Source: Trichomonas tenax
Taxonomy: Eukaryota; Parabasalia; Trichomonadida; Trichomonadidae
Direction: 5' to 3'
DNA: 64,000 nucleotides
Assembly (NCBI GenBank): GCA_023091735.1
Contig: JALKBU010000096.1
Coordinates: forward strand, 1-64,000
The notes beneath the pieces were generated by a model, which made no database searches, had not been told where the DNA came from, and saw only the letters and a program-made list of their open reading frames with translations. Below, piece by piece: positions 42,479 to 51,059 of this stretch. How positions within the stretch are numbered: position 1 is the first letter of the stretch; every line of letters starts with the position of its first letter. Both the position numbers and the translations under genes were made by a program.

Positions 42479-43040
42479 ATTAAAATATGTTTAGAAATCG
42501 TTACTAAACATTGTTAATTGATAATTTATCTGTATAAATGAATATTTTTGAAAAGAAAATAATCGCCATATATTCAAAATAAAATTTTGATAAGGAAAAG
42601 TGTACGAATATGGCAGTTTTTGTAGATTATCCTCTAATATGAAAAATTAACTACCATTCATATTGCCTAGATGTGTATATTACAATTCTTTAATCATGTA
42701 TACAATATAAGAAAATCAAAATTACCTCAAAAGATTCTCGTTAAATAAGCCTTTTTTGTTGCCATTCCTTTATCCATTAAAGCAGAAAAGTTAATGGAAT
42801 ATAATAGTAGTTACCATTTAAGTTTCATGGTAAAAGAAACGATATTAAATTCTTTGGATAAGCACAAACGCCTAAACTCAATCAGCACAATCTATTGTTA
42901 GTAAAGGCAATCATCAATAATGTTTCATTTTAAAATTTACGAATTAATGGATGGAAAAAGAAGATATACACATGCAAATTCTTATTTAAAAGACATGAAA
43001 ACATAAAAATAATGATTTTGGAATATTTCATACAATAAAA
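42479..43040. other. Intergenic spacer
   Basis: About 560 bp, AT-rich. I see no gene. Confidence 0.55.
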
Positions 43041-43787
43041 TCAGCTCCAATTATACAATTCGTCATTGATCGAAATAGATTCCCACTCAATTGGGCAGCA
43101 GCAGCAAACATCATTAATGAAATCGGGATTTTCGTTTTGTTTATCATCTTCAGGAGATGATGGAATGTTTTCTTCAGGAGACGAAGCTTGGGGTTGCGGA
43201 GAAAGAGAAGGAGGAAGCTGCCCATTCGGGAGACCGAATGTCGCGATTCTCTCGGCTTTCTTCGTGATCTTTGGAGCTTGAGCTTGCATCGGAGGCAATT
43301 GCGGCTGTGGAGTGATCAAAGCATAACCGATGCCAGGAGAGTACAAATACAATGGGAATGGAGACTGAGCGGAACGTCGGCGAATTGTCCATTGTCTTTG
43401 TTCAACGAAATTTGCCTTTAAAAACGGAATTGCAGAAATTAACTCTGGGGAACCTTCACCTCTGATGACCTCTGAGGAGTAACCGAGCTTTTGAAGGGCT
43501 CCATTAATGGATGATTTTGATTTGTCGATAATAAGTCTTAATTGCCTAGTATTGATCGCGATAGATGTTCCAATGCAGCAGAAACCGCAAACTAAGGCTC
43601 TTTTCCAGTCTTGTCTGTCGTTTCGATGAATGTATGTTTTAATCGATTCTAAATCTGTCGAAAATGTTAAATATCTGAGATTTTTTTTGTATTTGTGACT
43701 TTCGCTTGACAATTCTGCACGCAATCGTTTGTAAAGTTCTTGATCATTCTGCGTCAAAAGCTCGAAAAATGCAGGAATTTGATTCAT
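43041..43787 (-). CDS. Initiator-binding-domain protein (IBP39 family transcription factor)
   Basis: The 248-residue protein carries the parabasalid-specific initiator-binding domain at about 1-135: FFELLTQNDQELYKRLRAEL, DWKRALVCGFCCIGTSIAIN, TRQLRLIIDKSKSSINGALQ, KLGY, and QWTIRRRSAQSPFP. In Trichomonas vaginalis IBP39 this winged-helix domain contacts the TCA initiator that replaces TATA at most promoters. The C-terminal half here is Pro/Gln/Ser-rich and acidic (PQPQLPPMQAQAPKITKK) with a CCCC run near the end. It does not resemble the IBP39 C-terminal Pol II-binding domain, so this is a family member rather than IBP39 itself. The family is only known from trichomonads and so fixes the taxonomy. 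Its own promoter has TCAACACTTTTTT just before the ATG. Confidence 0.88.
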   Translation of the reverse strand: MNQIPAFFELLTQNDQELYKRLRAELSSESHKYKKNLRYLTFSTDLESIKTYIHRNDRQDWKRALVCGFCCIGTSIAINTRQLRLIIDKSKSSINGALQKLGYSSEVIRGEGSPELISAIPFLKANFVEQRQWTIRRRSAQSPFPLYLYSPGIGYALITPQPQLPPMQAQAPKITKKAERIATFGLPNGQLPPSLSPQPQASSPEENIPSSPEDDKQNENPDFINDVCCCCPIEWESISINDELYNWS

Positions 43788-43791
43788 AAAA

Positions 43792-43800
43792 AAGTGTTGA
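43792..43800 (-). promoter_or_regulatory. Initiator sequence of the initiator-binding protein gene
   Basis: The minus strand reads TCAACACTTTTTTATG, with the ATG 10 bp after the TCA. The SEC12-like gene has the same arrangement with one base changed (TCAGCACTTTTTTATG, TCA at 53854-53856). Confidence 0.5.
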
Positions 43801-44384
43801 GTTTACATTTATTGAAAATAAAACAAATTTTAATCGAACAATCTCTTCCTATGGGCTCTATTGACTTCGTAAAACCGATATCATAAAAAAATTTGAACTT
43901 TTATCGAGAAAACAATAACAATATTTTGATTTATCATTATTTTCGTGTTTCATTATTATAAGTCGATAGAGCTCCTGGAGTATGTTAATATCCATGAATA
44001 TAAAAGGTTTAATACGCTAAAATCTATTGTTTGATATTCGATAACAGTGGATTTCAAAATTAACCATCTGCCCATTCATCACAGACGAATTAATAATGCT
44101 CTCAATGATCATTAGGTTCTTAAATTAAAAAAAAATTTTAGAAGAAAAAAAATAATAAAACAAATATCAAAAGATTTTTCATTAATATTCATAACTTTTA
44201 GATTATATTAAAACTCCATCTTGTCAGAAGTTCTTACTTGAAATCAAAAATCCTTTATTAAAATTATTTTCGTTTCATCTTCTGATTTGCTATGACTAGT
44301 TTCTCTTACCTGATTATATTATGTTAGAATGAAATTAAGATATAGTTAATATATTAAAATCAAACAAACATTTATTGGTTAGTA
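43801..44384. other. Intergenic spacer
   Basis: About 580 bp, very AT-rich with an A-run near 44130-44160. I see no gene. Confidence 0.55.
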
Positions 44385-47300
44385 TTAATCATCTTCACTA
44401 CTGATATCCACATTTCTGAAATAGTTGATAGCTTGAGTCAAATCTTCAGTATTTGCTCTCTTCATTAAATTAATTCTATGATTTGCAGCCATTTTAGCAG
44501 CAGTCATAATATCATATAGTTTCTTCCTTGCTACTTCTTTCTCACAATTAGATTTTTCAACCTGTTTCGATAATTCTTCACACTTAAGTGATAAACTTTG
44601 ACGTTCGTCCATAATTTTCTGCATTGCTTCGTAATTAGATTGATATTCAGGAGCGAATGAAGAAGCTGTCAAACATTTAGTGATTGTGTTTATCAGTATT
44701 GTGGCTTGCGAAAGATATGAAAGAACACTCGGCAAAACGCTGTTAGCAGGAACTGTGGAGAATTCTTTCATCATCGAATCAATTTTTTCGGTGTATCTCG
44801 AATATCTTTCATTTGATGGAGAGAATGATTTATTTGTTGTTATCTGTTCTAATATATCTTTCAGTGTATCTGCCATCTTCTGTGTTGTTGCTGAAGTGTT
44901 CTTTGCAAGATTAAGTTGATTTCTTGCAAATGAAATTAAATCAGGAACAGTCATGAAATCAACATCATCATTCGCAACGTTTCTGCACATTTCTTTAATT
45001 GTTTCTTGCTGTAAATCAGTCTTTGTTGACTTGATGAGTTCAATGCCTTTGAGGATAAACTCGAATATCTCTTCATTTGGTTTCTTGAGGATTTCATCTT
45101 TCAAAACTTTGTCCGGAGAACTTATTAAAACGCAAACATCAGCAGCCAAACTTCTCAACGTCTTCAAGGACTCAATCTTCGATACAACAGCTTGCTTCAA
45201 CTGCTTAATGAGAATATCGATTGGGATATACATATAAGTAACTGTTGGTGATCCTTCAATGTAAGAAGAAATTTCAGCAATCTTTTGCTTAATTTCAGCA
45301 AAGTTTTTATCATCAACATCAGTAGTAACATTGGACATTCTTCTTCTCATTGAAGCATTTGATGATCTTGCACCCATATTTGGTATCGATGATATCTGCG
45401 ACTGATCTGACTTTATCATTACAGTTCCACGACGAACAGTGTTTGGCATCGGAGGAACCAATGAAAGATTCGATGGTGGTGTTGAACTCTGATGAACAGC
45501 AGGTTGAGGAGGAGGCTGTTGGATCTCTCGTGTTGTCTTTGGTCTTTCTCTAGCAATAATGGAGTTCTTTCTTGATGAAGCTGCTGATGATTGAGCGGAA
45601 GAAGACAAACTTAGATTTCTTTGTATTTCTGAACTATCTAAAATCGAAATCATGACATTTTTAAGCTGCTGTTCTGTAGCATCTCTGAAACGGATTTGTG
45701 GTAAACGCAGTGCATGAAGAACTTGAGAAAGGAAACTCGATAAGAACGACTTAAATGATTTTCTATCTTTTTCTTTTATATCATGCAAATTAAGTAATGC
45801 TTGAATCCTTTCTTTAAGCTTTGGATATGTGTTTTCTGTGTCTTCAACATCATCAAGTTGTTCTTCTAATTTGCATTTGAACTGTGATAGTGTACTGACA
45901 ATGTTATCATTCAAATCGTTCTTCATTTCTTTTTCTTTCTGAAGGTCTCCTTTTAGTTTCTTTATTTCTTCTTTCTGATCTAAAATAAATCTTCCAACCA
46001 TATCTCTCATTCTATCATTCGTCAAATTCTTAAGTTCCTGAGGCTTGTAATTGCAAAATTGTGTTAAAACTTGATGTAAAAATTCATCTAATGTGTTATT
46101 CGTTGGATTTATATCTTTTAATTCTTGATCCAAAGCTCTTCTCGTATTTTCCATTGCTTGAATTGTGTTATCGATGATATTTGGAAGATATTTGGATGTA
46201 TTCGTTTCTTTTCCGAGGAATTTTTCTCTTAACTGCTTCAAAACATCTTTGCTTTGCTCTATTTCATCATTAGCACGTTTTATACTCTGTTTTTGTTTAT
46301 CTAAAGTTTCTTGAACACTTGTTACGATGCAATCTATTTTTGTTTTTGTTGAATCTTCTCTTGAAGTTATAACTGCAGGACTCAAACTTTGTATTTGATT
46401 AAGTGTGTCTCTATATATCTTTTCAACATCTAATTGATATTTCTTTTGCAATTCTTCTTTAAATTCTCTGTTTTCTTTATTTCTTTCACTTAATGATGAT
46501 GTTGGATTTAAATCTTGTAACGCTTCGATTCTTGTATTGAGTTTGTGAATTTCTAGTGTGTGTTGGTATTTTATTTCTTGTGCCGTATGAAGAATTTCCA
46601 TTAATAAATCTTCCCTGCTTTCATCTTTCGTTGGTTCTTGAATTCCGAGATGGAAACATATCTGAGGAATGTAAATATCAAAAGGATCTTGTGGATGCGG
46701 AGGAAACTCTTGCATTGAGCTAATGCTTCGACTGGTGGCTCTCGGGGACTGCAATGGTGTCGTTGATTGCGGATTTGTCGGTAATCCAACACTTTCGATC
46801 AGAATATGCAAAGCTGTGGAAAGATTCGGTATTTTTTCAAATATCTCAGTGATTTCATGCACAAAATTGTGTATGCTATTGAGCAGTGGTACAAATTCAA
46901 CGAAATCAGCATGAAAGAGTTTAATAATTGAATCTCCATTAGGAACAACTAATCTTTGCAAATGTATAGCGTGTGGTATCTCTATTTCGATTTTTCGCGA
47001 TATTTGTTTGTATCTTTCGATAATGTGTGAAGATTTTTCGGGAGTTATATCATCAAAGTTTGTATTTTGAAGGAATTCGAGTAAATCAATCTGCGCTTGG
47101 TCCAAATTTGTCTTCATGCAGGACTCGAATTGCTGGTAAATTAATCTTGTTCTGTGATCTGAATAACATAAATTTGCGTATTTAGTAATATTTGCTGCCA
47201 TTGATTTAGAAAGACGTAAAAGATGGTCTGTATAAAGATATTGCATTGAATTATCGATTGTTTCAAACGCAACAAGGAGTTCTCCAAAATCGAGGGTAAA

Positions 47301-47645
47301 TTGCCGACAATTTTCTTTAATTTCAGGTGCAATTTCTATATCTGAGTTTTTAAATGCAATTCTTTTAGTCAATGTACTACAATTCGAACAAAATACTGAA
47401 TAACGAGATTTTAATGACGAAAAATTCTCGAATATCTTGTCAACCCCTTGTGGTATGTGAGGCTGTCGAAGTTTTGTTATCATTGTCTCCAATGAATGAA
47501 ATTCTTTTTGAAAGATTTGAATTGGCGATAATTCTGAAAGCGTTCGCATGCTTTTTGTTAGCGTAGACGATAGATTTGTCGTTGTTCTCGGCGATGACTT
47601 CGGTGCTTTCGTTCTCATGAGAGGCTCTGTGCGATTCCTCTTCAT
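44385..47645 (-). CDS. Long coiled-coil protein (1086 aa)
   Basis: This is a predominantly helical, charged protein without signal peptide or membrane segment. The first 300 residues are less coiled (helical bundle-like, with FQKEFHSLETMITKLRQPHI). Heptad-type segments run from about 345 to 720. A Ser/Pro/Arg-rich linker at about 715-800 is probably disordered, and a second helical part covers 815-1086. Small islands with an aromatic-Pro pattern recur (FCNYKPQELKNLTNDRMRDM and LRLPQIRFRDATEQQLKNVM), similar in style to the islands in the 1019-residue protein at 7624. The two may be distant relatives of one trichomonad coiled-coil family. A cytoskeletal role is possible but unproven. Confidence 0.85.
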   Translation of the reverse strand: MKRNRTEPLMRTKAPKSSPRTTTNLSSTLTKSMRTLSELSPIQIFQKEFHSLETMITKLRQPHIPQGVDKIFENFSSLKSRYSVFCSNCSTLTKRIAFKNSDIEIAPEIKENCRQFTLDFGELLVAFETIDNSMQYLYTDHLLRLSKSMAANITKYANLCYSDHRTRLIYQQFESCMKTNLDQAQIDLLEFLQNTNFDDITPEKSSHIIERYKQISRKIEIEIPHAIHLQRLVVPNGDSIIKLFHADFVEFVPLLNSIHNFVHEITEIFEKIPNLSTALHILIESVGLPTNPQSTTPLQSPRATSRSISSMQEFPPHPQDPFDIYIPQICFHLGIQEPTKDESREDLLMEILHTAQEIKYQHTLEIHKLNTRIEALQDLNPTSSLSERNKENREFKEELQKKYQLDVEKIYRDTLNQIQSLSPAVITSREDSTKTKIDCIVTSVQETLDKQKQSIKRANDEIEQSKDVLKQLREKFLGKETNTSKYLPNIIDNTIQAMENTRRALDQELKDINPTNNTLDEFLHQVLTQFCNYKPQELKNLTNDRMRDMVGRFILDQKEEIKKLKGDLQKEKEMKNDLNDNIVSTLSQFKCKLEEQLDDVEDTENTYPKLKERIQALLNLHDIKEKDRKSFKSFLSSFLSQVLHALRLPQIRFRDATEQQLKNVMISILDSSEIQRNLSLSSSAQSSAASSRKNSIIARERPKTTREIQQPPPQPAVHQSSTPPSNLSLVPPMPNTVRRGTVMIKSDQSQISSIPNMGARSSNASMRRRMSNVTTDVDDKNFAEIKQKIAEISSYIEGSPTVTYMYIPIDILIKQLKQAVVSKIESLKTLRSLAADVCVLISSPDKVLKDEILKKPNEEIFEFILKGIELIKSTKTDLQQETIKEMCRNVANDDVDFMTVPDLISFARNQLNLAKNTSATTQKMADTLKDILEQITTNKSFSPSNERYSRYTEKIDSMMKEFSTVPANSVLPSVLSYLSQATILINTITKCLTASSFAPEYQSNYEAMQKIMDERQSLSLKCEELSKQVEKSNCEKEVARKKLYDIMTAAKMAANHRINLMKRANTEDLTQAINYFRNVDISSEDD

Positions 47646-47802
47646 GATAAAAAATAAACGTAGGAATTTTGTTCACTCAAAGTGTAGCATCTAAATATAT
47701 CATTCATCGGTAAGTTTTCAATATTATCGCTGTACATTAAGTTTTGAAAATAATTGAGTTAAATTCTATGATAAACTAAAAATAAACAAAATTTAATGTA
47801 AT

Positions 47803-47874
47803 GGTTCCATAGTGTAATGGCTATCACTGGGGACTCTGAATCCCTAAATCCAGGTTCGATTCCTGGTGGAACCA
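47803..47874 (+). tRNA. tRNA-Gln (anticodon CTG)
   Basis: A complete 72-nt cloverleaf. The acceptor stem pairs GGTTCCA with TGGAACC, discriminator base A. The D-arm contains A-box TAGTGTAATGG. The anticodon loop CTCTGAA is closed by GGGGA/TCCCT. The T-arm is CCAGG-TTCGATT-CCTGG with a perfect B box. The CTG anticodon reads CAG, giving glutamine. There is no intron and CCA is not encoded. Confidence 0.97.
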
Positions 47875-47877
47875 AAC

Positions 47878-47882
47878 TTTTT
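47878..47882 (+). terminator. Pol III T-run terminator of tRNA-Gln
   Basis: Five Ts three bases after the discriminator, followed by a second T5 run after one C. Confidence 0.8.
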
Positions 47883-48940
47883 CTTTTTCTAAATTTTATA
47901 TTTTAGTTCATGAAAATCAAACAAATTCAATATCATAATTTGATATATCTTTATCCATAGAAATTACGACCTATGCTTTTTTATTGATGTGAATAAAGTA
48001 AAATTTTAATTATAAAGTGAAATCTCGCTTGTTTCAACACATATGAGTGTCTTTGAGCACTCTGAAGCAATTAATCATGCATTGATGAAAATTTCAAACC
48101 TTATAAAAGAGTTTTAAGTCATTTGAGTGAAATCTTAGTAATAATAATTTTCATATTATGGTATAATCTTCGTGATGCTAGTCTATATCACTATAAAGTG
48201 AATGGAGAATGATGTTATTCTGGAAAAGCTATTAAAAAGACGCAAATCAAAGCATTTTATTAACTTTATGATATAATATAAGTATGAATTGATTTATGGT
48301 TGTGTATTATGTGAAGAATACACCATTTAATATACTCTACACACTTGAAAATGTCAAATGATAAATATCTAACACTAAAAATGACTATATACAAACACAA
48401 TTCAACCCAAGTTGTCTATTTATGTATATAGCTAGATAAATTGAATCGAAATATAGATTTCTGTTTAAATAAAGCAGAATTGCGCATTTCTATCATTGTT
48501 CACAGTATCTCTCTTAATCATGCGTTCACATTCCAATCAATGAAAATGCTGTAAAATAGTTTTAAAGCCTAGATAATAATCCATGAGATTGAATATCATT
48601 GAAAATGACTTTTCCACATCATTCAGTACATCAATTTATTGGAGAAAATTCACAAGAAACACGTCATTTTCTATGCTATAATTCTGTATTCCAGGAAGCA
48701 CAATACCTCACTATGTAGAGTATGCATCGAATACCTGTATTCTAATAATCATATTATGTAATTATACAATGCTGCCCAATTCCTATTACTAATTCTTAAT
48801 CCCTATAGTGCAACATTATGCTTAATTCCTATTTTAATAGGATATGCGCAATTCCAAATAAAAAGTGAGGAATTTGGCATAACTGGTCTATTCCAATATG
48901 CGTTATTCCTAATTTTGCATTATTCCAAATAGGACTTTAT
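47883..48940. other. Intergenic spacer with an ATTCC cluster
   Basis: There is no gene. At about 48776-48930 short phrases ATTCCTA and ATTCCAAAT recur six or seven times, some palindromically (TTCCTATTTTAATAGGA), directly in front of the frameshifted fragment at 48941. Confidence 0.45.
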
Positions 48941-49457
48941 TGTATTGATATTGAAGATCAATCATCATTAACAGCATTAGCTAATAATATAGTTATATCA
49001 GTTAATGATTTAACTAAAGGAGTTAAAAGTTATTTAATGGTTGAAACAGGATATAAAGAAAATATTGAAACTACTTTAACTGAATCAACTAGAATTATTA
49101 AAGATGTTAATAATGTTGTTAATCATTCTTTTCAAGTTTCTAAAAATAAAAATATTGAAGAAGATAATGTTCCTTGTTCTATTGGTGATTTAGCTAAACT
49201 TTACTTTTCTATTCAACAAACTATTTTTACCTAAAATTGAAGAAATTTCTAAATTAAATTCTTCAGTTCAACATGAATATGCTATGTCTTTAGGTGAAGT
49301 TACTTCTGTATTATCTCAAAATATTGCTAAATTTTATGTATTAAAGAAAGCATTTACAAGATTTAAATACAACTTAAGATGGATTAAAACAATCTTCTAC
49401 AATTTGTGCACAAATATTAAATTCTGTTGTTGGAAATCGACAAGCGTAGCAAAAAAC
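48941..49457 (+). pseudogene. Unidentified AT-rich helical protein fragment with a frameshift
   Basis: An open stretch reads DIEDQSSLTALANNIVISVN, then YLMVETGYKENIETTLTEST, and stops after SIQQTIFT at about 49232. One base off, it continues as LPKIEEISKLNSSVQHEYAM and SLGEVTSVLSQNIAKFYVLK before fading. The break lies in a T-run (ATTTTTACC), so a single-base slip explains it. Third positions are almost all A or T and Leu is nearly always TTA, unlike resident core genes but like the Polinton polymerase remnant at 63.6 kb. A mobile-element origin is therefore plausible. No domain is recognised, and there is no clear start codon at the left end. Confidence 0.45.
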
Positions 49458-49601
49458 TTAAGATATCTATATAACATTTTATATTTGATTATTCTTTCTC
49501 TATAACTATGTTATTGCACATGTTTCTCAACATACTATATTTTTTTGAAAATGAATTATTCATGTTTACTAAAGTATTAATCAGATATAAATTTGACTTC
49601 A

Positions 49602-50507
49602 TTAAAAATCAGGATCAAAAAATTCGCCAGGATTCTGTCCAATATAAACTGCACCATGACTTTTTAGGAAATTGACTATTTCTTGTCCTTCAAGTTGATA
49701 TGATGCTAAGCAAAGAATTGATTCACCCAGCAAAGATCTTCGATTAATATCAACACGACCAGTGTTAACAAGTAATTTTACAACTTCCAAATCACCACCA
49801 ACTACTGCTCTCTGAAGAGGAGAATAACCTCTGGAAATAAAATCTGGATCTATTCCAAGTTTGAGAAAATATTTTACCCCTTCAACATTTCCATTTTCAC
49901 AAAATATATGAAAAATATTCATTTGATCGGAACTACTTGGAGTATATTTTCCTCCATGATCAATTAGCATTTTAACTGGTTTAAAAAGATTAATTTTGGC
50001 TGCTGCTGTAATATAAGTATCCCCATTAAAAGTAATAACATCATTTATTCTCATTGTATTTATTAAATAATTGATAGAATCATTATCAATCTCATCAATG
50101 ATTGAATCTATATACATAATTAAGTCATAGTTGATTGAATCATGTTTAAATTCAAAAGTTTTGAGTTTTTGAATGAATTTGTTTTCAGGCTTCTGACATT
50201 TCTGAAATTGAAGAATTACATCATTGATAATATGTATTCTGAGCGTTTTTGAAATTGTTTGAAGAATTGATATTGAATTCTCAAAATTATCATTTTCTTT
50301 GATTTGTACATGCTCCATCATGTTTAATAATGAAAATTTATCATGATATTTTCCTAAATTATTAAACAAAATGCTGAATTGTTTCACATCAATTTGACCT
50401 GCATCCAATATTTTAATAATATCTTTTTCTGTTCGCGTCTCTAGAAAGGTAGGATTGTTTGCATAATTTTCTATGTTTTTTGCCATTTCTTTCCAGTCTG
50501 GTATCAT
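49602..50507 (-). CDS. Ankyrin repeat protein
   Basis: The 301-residue protein has an N-terminal helical region of about 160 residues, as in many trichomonad ankyrin proteins. About four ankyrin repeats follow from 160 on: NDVITFNGDTYITAAAKINL, MNIFHIFCENGNVEGVKYFL, GYSPLQRAVVGGDLEVVKLL and SLLGESILCLASYQLEGQEI. The G-x-[ST]-P-L-x-x-A and L-V/L-x-x-G motifs are clear in the third. Ankyrin repeats bind partner proteins, and the family is one of the largest in trichomonads, with unknown individual roles. There is no signal peptide. The start is the first ATG (50505-50507). It is intact, although flanked by a dead fragment on each side. Confidence 0.85.
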   Translation of the reverse strand: MIPDWKEMAKNIENYANNPTFLETRTEKDIIKILDAGQIDVKQFSILFNNLGKYHDKFSLLNMMEHVQIKENDNFENSISILQTISKTLRIHIINDVILQFQKCQKPENKFIQKLKTFEFKHDSINYDLIMYIDSIIDEIDNDSINYLINTMRINDVITFNGDTYITAAAKINLFKPVKMLIDHGGKYTPSSSDQMNIFHIFCENGNVEGVKYFLKLGIDPDFISRGYSPLQRAVVGGDLEVVKLLVNTGRVDINRRSLLGESILCLASYQLEGQEIVNFLKSHGAVYIGQNPGEFFDPDF

Positions 50508-50641
50508 TTATGTTAAATGTTTAATAGTCAAAATTTTAAGATCACGGAATTTTTAAAATGAAGTAAGTTACCCATAAACCTTACAATATAAATATATTTA
50601 TTTTTCTTTTAGTATCTTGTATTTAGGTACCTAAATATTCA

Positions 50642-50990
50642 ATACAAGATTGATCTTCTCTGATAATCATAAATATTTGCTTGTTTTACAATTATTTCTC
50701 CTGGACTAAAACTTATATCTCTAACTAAATTTTCCATTTCTGTAAGTAAATATCACGCTTTAAATTATCTCTAACAGTTTCAGGAATGAATTTATAAACA
50801 TTTTCAGGATCTTCTGTACCATAATTTGTTGACCATTTCATTTGAAGATAATGTTTAATATCTGTTGAAATATCTTTAGAAACTCGTTTAAATTTAAGTC
50901 CTGTATAGCGTTGAGGAAATTCATTACGAATAGAATCAATTAAAATAGAAACCCTAATTGAAAGTATATATGCATTATCTAAAACTCCTT
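50642..50990 (-). pseudogene. Fragment of a cyclic-nucleotide-gated channel (C-linker and start of the binding domain)
   Basis: On the minus strand an open stretch reads SILIDSIRNEFPQRYTGLKF, KRVSKDISTDIKHYLQMKWS and ENVYKFIPETVRDNLKRDIY. This is the layout of the C-linker behind the last membrane helix in CNG/HCN/EAG-type K+ channels. After TAG at about 50732 the neighbouring frame gives LVRDISFSPGEIIVKQANIY, matching the first strands of a cyclic-nucleotide-binding domain (F-x-PGE-x-I). The membrane part and the rest of the binding domain are absent, so only an internal fragment survives, with a frameshift. Assignment is by motif order only. Confidence 0.5.
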
Positions 50991-51059
50991 GTTATTACAA
51001 GAATGGTCTCTGGTGATGATTTATAAAAAATCATAATATTTATTTGTGAAAGATTGGAC

